From an uncultured Christensenella sp. (GTDB taxonomy: Bacteria > Bacillota > Clostridia > Christensenellales > Borkfalkiaceae): 64,000 nucleotides of DNA. The notes under the pieces are model-generated. The model did not search any database and had not been told where the DNA came from. It saw only the letters and a program-made list of their open reading frames with translations. The stretch's first letter is position 1. The number at the start of each line of letters is the position of its first letter. Below are positions 32,304 through 40,599 of the stretch, one piece after another. The stretch lies in NCBI GenBank assembly GCA_910586065.1, contig CAJUGI010000001.1, forward strand, positions 682,001 to 746,000, given 5' to 3'. Position numbers and translations under genes: made by a program.

Positions 32304-33980
32304 TTAAAGCCACATCACGTTATTTATTGCAAACTTTTTCTTACAGTTTACCGTAAGTTTCATATTCGGCGTAAACGCCGCAAGCGGCATTCCGTTTTCG
32401 GATTTAAGATTTTTACATTCAAGAATAAGTTTTTGCCATACTCCGCCGGTTATATTTGCCGTATAAACATAATTCTCCTGCACGGATAATTCTTTAACGG
32501 TAATTACAAACTCGGCGTTTTCATCACAGAAAACGTCCAGCGACAACATGCTTCCCGCAACCGGCGCATATTTCGGCGTATTCATCCTGTAAGTTGTAAG
32601 TCCGCCTTCGCAATAGATTCCCTTAATATTCTTTGCCTTGGTTACAAGTACGGGCAATGACGACGAGTCGGGAAAGAATATGCCGCCTATACCGTGTTCC
32701 TGTGGCGCGGCAATGCAAAAACCGTCTGTACCGTTTGCATTTGTATAAATGACGCGGCACTTTGTCTGCATATTCCTGAATTTGCCGCTTATCTTTTTTA
32801 CCGTCATTTTAGACCATATTGTAAATCCGTTGGAGTAGGTTACATGGCATAAAACAAATACCGTTGAAGTCTTTTCATAAATATTCAACCCGAAAACCTG
32901 TTCGTGCGATGAAACTTTTTCAAGAAAAGGACATTTTACCCATTCTCTCAGAGAGGATACAATATTGTCCTCGGCAAGATACACATTGCAGGTTTCAATT
33001 ATGCCCTTGTCATCAAAATTGACGCGTGCAACAAGATTAGCTTTTTTATCAACTTCAACCGTTACTTCTGCGGGCTTAGGAATAAACACCTGACGCTTTT
33101 TAAGGTATTTGTCAAGGAACATAAACATATCGTTAACGCTCTTTTCACCGATACCCGAATTACAACGGACAGAATATGAAATAGCGCTTTGTTCCAGATA
33201 TTCCGGATTAATTCTTGAAAACGTATCGTACGCCCTGTCGTAATCGAAACGCGCGTCGTTAGTTGAGCAAAGCATCAATACCGGACACTTTACATAGGGC
33301 GCGTACGCTTGCGAGTCTATACCTGCAATAAAGCGATATCTTTCACTGTCCATCTGGGGTTCTTCCGAAAGATACTTACTAACGCCCGAATAAGCCTTCC
33401 AACCCGCCGCACAAACGGGAATTATACATGAAACATTGACCGCCACGCCGACCTTCCAAGCAATTTCGCCGCCGTCACGGAATCCCGCCACCGCAATGCC
33501 GGTACCGCCCGTACGTTCTCTTACGTATTTGCAAGCGTAAATTCCAACGGCTACCCATTCGTACCAACTTGTTATATCAGCACTTTCGTCAACATAGTCC
33601 TTATATCTGCCGCACATACACGTATTGGCATAACCTATACACTCGGGGTATTCGGTAAAGAACGAACATCCTTTCCATTTTCCGCGGTAATCAACCATAA
33701 GCGCAGAGTAACCGCGGCTTACGAAGAGCTTTAAAACGCTTTCATCGATTGTATCGACGCTGTCTGAAAAAACTATTACCGTTTCAAGCGACGGCGAAAC
33801 CGAATCGTAAGCAAACGCGGCGGCGATTTTTACTCTGCCATCGTCGGTATTGCGCCCCATAAACGTAACGCGCTCCATAACAACGCCGTCCGTTTCGGAT
33901 GCGGAAATTATTTCGGCTTCGGTTTCAAGCGAAGCATCGAATTGTCCCCATAAAGATAACGGTGTTAAAATATTTGCCAA
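32304..33980 (-). CDS. Alpha/beta-hydrolase-fold protein lacking the catalytic triad
   Basis: A 558-aa protein. Residues about 60-310 follow an acetyl-esterase/dipeptidyl-peptidase-like alpha/beta hydrolase: VSRGYSALMVDYRGKWKG, then the nucleophile elbow, then CPVLMLCSTNDARFDY for the acid, then the His region and IGEKSVNDMFMFLDKYL. The elbow reads AGFRDGG, placing Arg where GxSxGG has Ser. The usual His segment reads CNSGIGEK with no His. The remaining 240 residues are beta-rich and unassigned. It is probably a pseudoenzyme with a binding role. No signal peptide. Between sbcC and lepB in the operon. Confidence 0.75.
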   Translation of the reverse strand: MANILTPLSLWGQFDASLETEAEIISASETDGVVMERVTFMGRNTDDGRVKIAAAFAYDSVSPSLETVIVFSDSVDTIDESVLKLFVSRGYSALMVDYRGKWKGCSFFTEYPECIGYANTCMCGRYKDYVDESADITSWYEWVAVGIYACKYVRERTGGTGIAVAGFRDGGEIAWKVGVAVNVSCIIPVCAAGWKAYSGVSKYLSEEPQMDSERYRFIAGIDSQAYAPYVKCPVLMLCSTNDARFDYDRAYDTFSRINPEYLEQSAISYSVRCNSGIGEKSVNDMFMFLDKYLKKRQVFIPKPAEVTVEVDKKANLVARVNFDDKGIIETCNVYLAEDNIVSSLREWVKCPFLEKVSSHEQVFGLNIYEKTSTVFVLCHVTYSNGFTIWSKMTVKKISGKFRNMQTKCRVIYTNANGTDGFCIAAPQEHGIGGIFFPDSSSLPVLVTKAKNIKGIYCEGGLTTYRMNTPKYAPVAGSMLSLDVFCDENAEFVITVKELSVQENYVYTANITGGVWQKLILECKNLKSENGMPLAAFTPNMKLTVNCKKKFAINNVMWL

Positions 33981-33993
33981 AGTAAACTCCTCA

Positions 33994-36654
33994 TCAACTG
34001 AACTGCACGGTCGAACCGTGGCTTTCAGTCGCTTTTATAACGGTTATTTTGCTGTCTATTCTATGTTTTAATTCCTCAACGTGGCTTATTACTCCTATTG
34101 TAAAGCTTGAACTCTTAAGTTTTTCGAGAGCATTCATCACTGTATCCACAAGCGTGGAATCAAGAGTTCCGAACCCTTCGTCAAGGAAGAAAAATTCTAT
34201 GGATTTTAAAGATTTTGCGCAAATCGTCTGCGAGAGCGCCAATGCCAGCGAGAGCGAAACCAAAAAAGTTTCTCCGCCCGAAAGAGTGTTTACGCCGCGC
34301 AGATTTCCGCAGTCGAAATTATCACCCACAAAAAAATTATTGTCTTTATAGGAAAGAAAATATCTGCCGTCGGTAAGTTTCAATAACGTTTGCGAAGCAA
34401 GCGAGGAAATGTCGCACAGGTATTCGTTTGCGATAAATTCCATAAACTTGTTACCTTTGGTAACTTCTTTTAACGCAAGAACAAGATTTCTTTCCTTTTC
34501 AATACGTTGTAAATCTTTTAAAACTTCAACCTTTTCATTAAGTTTTTTTTCAAGCAATCTGCAACTTTCATCAAGCACCGCATTATTGCCCGTAAGTGTT
34601 TTTACATCGCCTTCAAGTGCTTGACGCTCACTTAAGAAAGCGGCGTAAATCTCGTCAGAATAACCGGATTTTGAATATTGTTTTAAAGAATTATACTTTT
34701 CGGTAAGGGCAGAACGCTGTCTTTCATACTCTTCCAGAATTTTTTCCGCCGCACCGTACGCAGAATATTTTTCCGCAAGTGCACGGCATTCTTCAAAAAC
34801 ACCGAATCCGCCGTCCTCAACAGCTTTTTCAAGTTTATGCTTTAATGCCCCGAACTCTCTTTCTGCGGAAGACTTTAGTGTTTTTTGTCTTTCTATCAAA
34901 ACGTTGAGTTTATTTAAATTGCTCTTTCCGCTTTCCAACCTTTCGGCAAACCGTTTCTTCTGCTCTTCAAGTTTTTTAAGTTCGTTTTCATTTTTTAACG
35001 CCGCAGCAGTAAAATCGATTTCGATATCGCCTAACACCTGCTTGAGTTCAGAGTCCAGCTCGTCAGCACGCTTTCTAAGTTCTGCGCCGTCCCTTTGCAG
35101 AGTTTCGAGTTCCTTTTCCCCAACCTGAACCGCCGCAATCAACTTTTGCAATTCAAGCCTGCAACCGGACAGATAATTCTGAAGTTTTTCTCTTTCCGCG
35201 TCCGCAACCTGAATTTCCCGCAAACGCTTTTTAACGTCGTATGTTTTAAAGTCCTTAACGTTTAAAAGTCTCTCTTTATATTCTTCCGTCTTTTTCGCCA
35301 CTTCATCTCTTATATATTTATACAGCGGAGAATCTTCTTCGTAAATCTTTATCGTGCTTCCTAAATCGGTAAAATAACTTAAATTCTTTGCATACTCATC
35401 TCTTAATACGGCGCCTTTGAACTGAATGCTAACAAGCTGTTCCACATTACCTGCCGCGGCGTTTTTAAGATTTACTTCGGCGTTTTTTACTTCTTTTTCG
35501 GCTTTGTCAGCCTCGACATAAAGCGTTTTTACTTGCTTTTCTCTGTCGCGGTATTCCGAACGTTTCTTTTCAAGTTCCGCTTTTACCGCCCTGAGTTTTT
35601 CCGGCTTGCCTTTCAAAGTTTTATAGCTTGCTTCAAACTTTAAACATTGAGCTATCTTTCCGTCGAAATCTGTTTCGGCAAACTTCTTTTCGTCCGCCGC
35701 AAGTTCTTCCGTTACTGCTTTGATTGTTTTTGAAATATTTGAAATTTCCTCTTCCGCTCTTGCTATTTCGCTTTGCTTTATTTGCGTCTCTTCATATATT
35801 TTAACCGCTTCCCTGCAAGAAGGAAGGCACTTTAAATCCTTCTTTAAATTGTCCATACTTTCGGCGACTTCATTAAGTTTTTTAAGACTTTCTTCAGTTC
35901 CTTTAAGTTCCGCACACTTTTCATGCAAAATTTTAAATTCTTCGCACTTTTTTGCTATTTCCGCAACTTTTTTATTAAGCTCCGAAAGTTTTTCAGCGGA
36001 TTCCAGAAGATTTCGGCGGGTTTCGGCAAGCGCTTCATCGGTAACTTCTGTATATCCTGAAAGTCTGCCCAAAGCGTTTTGGTATTCCGCTTCCGCCGAA
36101 GACTGGCGGACGGAGATTTTCTCTTTTAATCTGTCGCCGTATTTATATAATGAAAATAATCTTTCAATCAACGCAAGTCTGCCCGAAGGGGTAGACTTTA
36201 CAAACTGTGAAAACTCGCCTTGCGGCAAAGCTATACACTTGCGGAAATCTTCGTCCTCAACACCGAGAATTTCCACTATTTTCTTTTCTACCTCGGTGGC
36301 CTTTTCGGCAATGCATTTGTCGTCTTCGTATAAAAAAGCCTTGTGCGTACCGTTTTTGTCGCGCTTTAAAGTTCTCTCTACGGTATAAGTTTTGCGTTTC
36401 CCTTCATTCAAGATATTAAAAACGAATTTTACGGTTGCGACGTTGGAACGGAAATTTATGATATCTGTTTTTTCCTTGCTCCTTTCAACGTTACCGTACA
36501 GAGCAAAATTTATGCAGTCCAGAATAGTACTCTTTCCGCTACCGGTATCCCCAAAAATACCGAAAATACCGTTTTTCGTCAAACTTTCGAAGTCTATTAT
36601 TGTATGCTCTGAAAAACTGTTTATGCCTTGAAATTCAAGTCTTACGGGTTTCAT
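33994..36654 (-). CDS. sbcC: SbcC nuclease-complex ATPase
   Basis: The SMC-like ATPase of the SbcCD complex, which opens hairpins and trims DNA ends. The 886-aa protein has Walker A GDTGSGKSTILDCINFALYG (35-54), two long coiled-coil arms, the ABC signature LSGGETFLVSLSLALAL and Walker B FFFLDEGFGTLD. It is shorter than typical SbcC (about 1000 aa), and no CxxC zinc hook is found between the coils; the closest is CLPSC near residue 275, off centre. It overlaps the sbcD end by 4 bp. Confidence 0.93.
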   Translation of the reverse strand: MKPVRLEFQGINSFSEHTIIDFESLTKNGIFGIFGDTGSGKSTILDCINFALYGNVERSKEKTDIINFRSNVATVKFVFNILNEGKRKTYTVERTLKRDKNGTHKAFLYEDDKCIAEKATEVEKKIVEILGVEDEDFRKCIALPQGEFSQFVKSTPSGRLALIERLFSLYKYGDRLKEKISVRQSSAEAEYQNALGRLSGYTEVTDEALAETRRNLLESAEKLSELNKKVAEIAKKCEEFKILHEKCAELKGTEESLKKLNEVAESMDNLKKDLKCLPSCREAVKIYEETQIKQSEIARAEEEISNISKTIKAVTEELAADEKKFAETDFDGKIAQCLKFEASYKTLKGKPEKLRAVKAELEKKRSEYRDREKQVKTLYVEADKAEKEVKNAEVNLKNAAAGNVEQLVSIQFKGAVLRDEYAKNLSYFTDLGSTIKIYEEDSPLYKYIRDEVAKKTEEYKERLLNVKDFKTYDVKKRLREIQVADAEREKLQNYLSGCRLELQKLIAAVQVGEKELETLQRDGAELRKRADELDSELKQVLGDIEIDFTAAALKNENELKKLEEQKKRFAERLESGKSNLNKLNVLIERQKTLKSSAEREFGALKHKLEKAVEDGGFGVFEECRALAEKYSAYGAAEKILEEYERQRSALTEKYNSLKQYSKSGYSDEIYAAFLSERQALEGDVKTLTGNNAVLDESCRLLEKKLNEKVEVLKDLQRIEKERNLVLALKEVTKGNKFMEFIANEYLCDISSLASQTLLKLTDGRYFLSYKDNNFFVGDNFDCGNLRGVNTLSGGETFLVSLSLALALSQTICAKSLKSIEFFFLDEGFGTLDSTLVDTVMNALEKLKSSSFTIGVISHVEELKHRIDSKITVIKATESHGSTVQFS

Positions 36655-37799
36655 TCTTCCTCCGTAAGCGAAAGAAACAAAGATAAAAGGTCCTTGGGAA
36701 CCTCTCTTTCGTAACGCAATTTATAATAATCCGAAAATATTTGAGACGATGATTTATTTTTGTTGGATACAACGGTATTTGCCGCAACGTCTCCTTTTAC
36801 GTCTGCTTTTAATGAAACAAGATTTTCAAAAGCGTGGAGCTCTGCGCTTTCCGAAGGCAACATAGGTCCGCCGAGATTTAAAGTTAACTCTACGAAATAA
36901 TCTTTATTAGACTCAAGCAATTTAATTCCGTTTTCAACACCGTTAGCCTGCAACCGCACAAGTTTGCGTGGGCTTTCAATTTCAATTTGTCTGAAATTCT
37001 GTACTCCGCCCTCATTTAAATCAAACACGTTGACCGACTTTTTCGCACCGCTTTCATCAAAAGTAAATTGCATTGGCGCACCGCAATAGCAGGCGTTTTT
37101 ACCAAGCCGTTGACGCTTATGAAGATGTCCGAGAGCTATATAATCGCAATCAGGAAGCAAATCAAGCGGTACCACGCGCGTGCCGCCCAAATCAATTTCC
37201 CTTTCACTATCGGAGACTGAGCCGCCGGCAACAAATATATGCGACAGCAATACCGAAGGAAGTTTTTCGGTTTTGCCTTCTTCGCCGGTTGCTATCCAAC
37301 GCGACATCTTTTCTTCGAAACTCTCGTCGGTTTTACCCTCTTTAAACCTTGCCTCGTTGGGATAAGGCAACGTATTTATATAAACTCTTTCACCGCGTGC
37401 GTTTGCGAATATTACCCAACCAAAACCCGACTTTTCGGGATAGACGCCGTTCTTTTTTTTGCATTTTATACATTTTGCATTATTGCCGACGATATAAACG
37501 TTTAATTCTTCGGCAAGAGACGCCGCGGCGGTTAAGCGGATGTAATCGTCGTGGTTGCCGGAAACTACAAGCACGGCGCTGAAATTTGAAAGTTCCTTTA
37601 CCCCGCTGTAAAAAATTTCTTCCGCTTCGGCAGAAGGCGTATAGGTATCGAAAACGTCGCCCGCAATCAAAACGAGTTCTACCCCCTCGCTTTTGCAAAT
37701 TGCGGCAAGCTCTGAAAAGACCGCGCGGTATTCCGCGTAGCGCTCCCTGCCCATAAGTTTTTTACCGACGTGCAAGTCGGACGTGTGCAGAATTTTCAT
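36651..37799 (-). CDS. sbcD: SbcD nuclease
   Basis: The Mre11-type metallophosphoesterase partner of SbcC. The 382-aa product shows the phosphoesterase motifs in order: TSDLHVGK (7-14), AGDVFDTY (47-54), VSGNHDDYIR (about 79-88), LLSHIFVAGG and ALGHLHKRQ. It is the first gene of an eleven-gene minus-strand train with short gaps or overlaps throughout, ending at rpiB. Confidence 0.95.
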   Translation of the reverse strand: MKILHTSDLHVGKKLMGRERYAEYRAVFSELAAICKSEGVELVLIAGDVFDTYTPSAEAEEIFYSGVKELSNFSAVLVVSGNHDDYIRLTAAASLAEELNVYIVGNNAKCIKCKKKNGVYPEKSGFGWVIFANARGERVYINTLPYPNEARFKEGKTDESFEEKMSRWIATGEEGKTEKLPSVLLSHIFVAGGSVSDSEREIDLGGTRVVPLDLLPDCDYIALGHLHKRQRLGKNACYCGAPMQFTFDESGAKKSVNVFDLNEGGVQNFRQIEIESPRKLVRLQANGVENGIKLLESNKDYFVELTLNLGGPMLPSESAELHAFENLVSLKADVKGDVAANTVVSNKNKSSSQIFSDYYKLRYEREVPKDLLSLFLSLTEEE

Positions 37800-37905
37800 A
37801 GCCCACTCAAAAATTTACGACAAATTACGTTGATTTTTTCGGCGGCAGCCTTTATAATAAAACGTAATCTACCAAACTTATACTTCCGCCATTTTAAGTC
37901 TTTTT

Positions 37906-37934
37906 ATTATAGTCCTTTTTGTCGGATATTGCAA
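37906..37934 (-). promoter_or_regulatory. Promoter of the sbcD-to-rpiB operon
   Basis: Minus strand: -35 TTGCAA (37929-37934), 17-bp spacer, -10 TATAAT (37906-37911). It leaves a leader of about 100 nt before the sbcD ATG. Confidence 0.65.
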
Positions 37935-37956
37935 GCAAATTCAGGAGTTTTAAAAA

Positions 37957-39666
37957 ATGCCCTTTATTACGGTTTCGGACGAGGTGGCTAAAAAATCGTT
38001 CACCCAGGTCGAGAACAAGTTCATAACTAAATATCTTCCCGTTCTGGAACCGCTTTCGGTAAAGGTTTATTTATATTCCCTTTACATTTATCAGTGCGGA
38101 AACGTTCATTACACGATAGACGATATGGCGCAGACCTTAGGCTTAACTTCGGATGACGTTAAAAATTATTTTGAGTATCTTGAGGAGCTGGAACTCGTAT
38201 CCGTCACATCGTTATCGCCGTTTGAAATAAAAATTCTCGATGCGGAAAACGTTTACGGAACTCCTAAAAAGTTTAAACCCGAAAAGTATTCCGATTTCAC
38301 CAAAAGTGTCCAGAATATTATAAAAGGCAGAATGATTTCAACAAACGAATTCAGGGAATATTTTTGTCTTTTGGAAGATTACGGTTTTGAGCAGAACGCG
38401 CTATTAATGATTATTAACTACTGCGTAAACCTTAAAGGCGACGATATAAAAGCGGCATACATTAAAAAAGTGGCAAAAAGTTTTGCCGACGAGGGCGTTA
38501 CAACAGCCAAAAAAGTTGACCAGAAGCTTGCGGCATACACCTCCTCCACCCCTGCGCTGATAAGGCTTTTCACTGCGGCAGGAATAAAAAAACAGCCCGA
38601 TATCGACGACGACCGACTTTACAAAAAATGGACGGGCGAGCTTGGTTTTGACGAGAACGCGGTTATTGCCGTTGCTAAGCAATTTAAAGCAAAGAATTGC
38701 GAAAAACTTGACAATGCGCTTTTGGAGCTTTATAAAAACCGTAAGTTTGACGTTAAAGAAATTGAAGACTACTGCAAAAATAAAAATTCAGTGTATTCTC
38801 TTACTATTGAAATTGCAAAAAGTCTGGGCGTTTATATGCAGGACAGCACGCCTTACGTTGAAAATTACGTTAATGTTTGGTGCAATTACGGATATTCGTT
38901 TGAAAGCATTAAAACACTTGCAAATTATTGTTTCAGACACGGCAAAAACAGCTTTGAGGATATGGACGGGTTACTGCAAAAGATGTATGATGAGGGAACC
39001 GTTGACGAATACAGTGTTACGGCTTATATAGAAAAGCAGTCCGCCGACGACAGACTTTTGAAAGAACTTTTAACGGCTTGCGGACTGACCAGAAAAGTAA
39101 TCGACTGGGACAGAGAGAGTTTAAAACGCTGGCGTGGTTGGAATTTCGACGACAAGATGCTTTCCGAGGCTGCCAAAATATCGGCGGGGAAATCAAATCC
39201 CCTTGCATATATGAACGGAATTCTTTCAAGTTGGAAAAATGAAGGCGTTTACAGTCCGGATAAAATTACAAGCAAAGCATCGCCTGCTTCACCCGATAGA
39301 ACTGCTACAAAGGCAGAAATTGAAAGACACTATTACGATTTACGGCACGCAGCTGAAGCAAAAGCAGAAAAGGCGCTGAATACTGCGACTGCCGACGAAA
39401 TTTACGGAAATATCAGAAAACAGTTAAACGAACTTTCTATTCAAATTGCGTTTGCCGAAGTTGAAGGCGGAAATAAGTCCGTTGAGCTTGAAAAGCAAAT
39501 TTACGAACTTGATTTAAAGGCGGACGAACGACTGAAGGAGCTGTGCATAGACAAGGCAGATTTTACGCCGAACTATTCTTGCAAAAAGTGCAACGATACC
39601 GGTTATTTGCCTGACGGCACAACCTGTGACTGTCTTAAAAAATTTATTTCAACCTTAAAAATTTAA
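37957..39666 (+). CDS. DnaD-domain replication protein with a DnaC/DnaI-like zinc tail
   Basis: DnaD proteins help load the replicative helicase. The 569-aa product has an N-terminal winged-helix part (about 1-90), then four DnaB_2/DnaD-like helical repeats (about 110-190, 200-260, 285-345, 370-425). The last 110 residues are unlike DnaD: a coiled stretch (EAKAEKALNTATADEIYGN) and a zinc-type cluster C542-x2-C545...C557-x-C559 (CKKCNDTGYLPDG...CDC). This resembles the N-terminal domain of clostridial helicase loader DnaC. In relatives dnaC normally follows dnaD; here no AAA+ loader follows, only a terminator and a mobile element. A good AGGAG box precedes the ATG. Confidence 0.85.
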   Translation: MPFITVSDEVAKKSFTQVENKFITKYLPVLEPLSVKVYLYSLYIYQCGNVHYTIDDMAQTLGLTSDDVKNYFEYLEELELVSVTSLSPFEIKILDAENVYGTPKKFKPEKYSDFTKSVQNIIKGRMISTNEFREYFCLLEDYGFEQNALLMIINYCVNLKGDDIKAAYIKKVAKSFADEGVTTAKKVDQKLAAYTSSTPALIRLFTAAGIKKQPDIDDDRLYKKWTGELGFDENAVIAVAKQFKAKNCEKLDNALLELYKNRKFDVKEIEDYCKNKNSVYSLTIEIAKSLGVYMQDSTPYVENYVNVWCNYGYSFESIKTLANYCFRHGKNSFEDMDGLLQKMYDEGTVDEYSVTAYIEKQSADDRLLKELLTACGLTRKVIDWDRESLKRWRGWNFDDKMLSEAAKISAGKSNPLAYMNGILSSWKNEGVYSPDKITSKASPASPDRTATKAEIERHYYDLRHAAEAKAEKALNTATADEIYGNIRKQLNELSIQIAFAEVEGGNKSVELEKQIYELDLKADERLKELCIDKADFTPNYSCKKCNDTGYLPDGTTCDCLKKFISTLKI

Positions 39667-39693
39667 AATGTGAATAAAAAGAATATTACAATC

Positions 39694-39734
39694 AAAAAAC
39701 TCTCGTGGCAATAATCTTGCCGCGAGAGTTTTGT
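39694..39734 (+). terminator. Terminator of the DnaD gene
   Basis: Stem AAAACTCTCG (39696-39705) with CGAGAGTTTT (39723-39732), extended inward by GGCAA/TTGCC. Confidence 0.85.
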
Positions 39735-39755
39735 CTTTGTAGAACGAAAAGGCTA
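39735..39755 (+). repeat. Left arm of a 21-bp inverted repeat
   Basis: CTTTGTAGAAC followed by GAAAAGGCTA; the exact reverse complement lies at 49290-49310, directly beside the 3' end of tRNA-Ser. Confidence 0.8.
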
Positions 39756-39797
39756 TCGCCTATTTTCACCCCGCCGACCAACCATATCGAAATTATA

Positions 39798-39832
39798 GCA
39801 AAAATAAAAGCCCAAGTCAAATAAATGACTTG
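39798..39832 (-). terminator. Terminator of the recombinase remnant
   Basis: Stem CAAGTCA/TGACTTG (39813-39819 and 39826-39832) and a T-rich run on the minus strand from 39810 to 39800. Confidence 0.7.
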
Positions 39833-39837
39833 AGCGA

Positions 39838-40599
39838 TTACTCGATTTTTTCTTCTATTTGTAGTCCGCCTTTTAAGGTTATAATGAGTGTATTATTACC
39901 CATTACTTTGATATACTCCACCAGTCTCCTGATTTTTGTTTCATCAAATGTATCAAACTTTACCTCTTCATTTAAGACTGTCCTTTTGAGTTCCTCTATC
40001 TCTAATCGAACACTTTCTTTTGAATTCATTTGGATTCTGACAAGGTCTAACTGATTTCTCAATGCTACTATCTTATCGCTGAGCTTTTTTATTCCCTCTT
40101 CAAATCGTCCTTTGTCTCCTTGACTTCTTAGGCTTATGGCAATAGTCTCATTCAGTACACGGGTGTTTTCCTCTATCTGCTTTTCTATGGCATAAGCATC
40201 TAAGACTTCATCTTCACCAGTAACTCCATAAAGAAGATTAGAGATAATAAGCTCTACTGCTTCCTGCTTATCCTCCATAGCTTTATTTAAGCCACGCAAG
40301 ATTGCTTTATGTAGTTTCGTCTCCTCTATGTTTATAGATTCCTTACAGAATTTCGTACCGTGTTCCACTCGACTTAAACACCGCCAAACTTTACAGGATA
40401 CCCCTCCGATTTTCCAGGTTCTTCGTCTGTAAGGACTGCCACACTCCCCACAAACCAGCAAATCGGTTAAAGCGTATTTGCCGCTGTATTTCCCCTGGTC
40501 TGTTTTGGCATTGTCTGAGGTTTTTCTTTTATTGGCTCTCTTGGCAAGTTCCATTTGTACTCTTTTGAATGTGTCTCGGTCAACAATACTGCTTTGCAA
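39838..40599 (-). pseudogene. Large serine recombinase, C-terminal part only
   Basis: About 253 aa remain. They cover the end of the Recombinase domain (SSIVDRDTFKRVQMELAKR), the recombinase zinc ribbon with CGECGSPYRRRTW...WRCLSRVEHGTKFC, and a coiled coil up to the stop. The serine catalytic domain is absent. The frame begins at a TTG that lies inside the last codons of the helicase gene, which shows that a deletion joined the two. It cannot catalyse integration. Families with this tail include Tn4451/TnpX-type site-specific recombinases. Confidence 0.88.
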
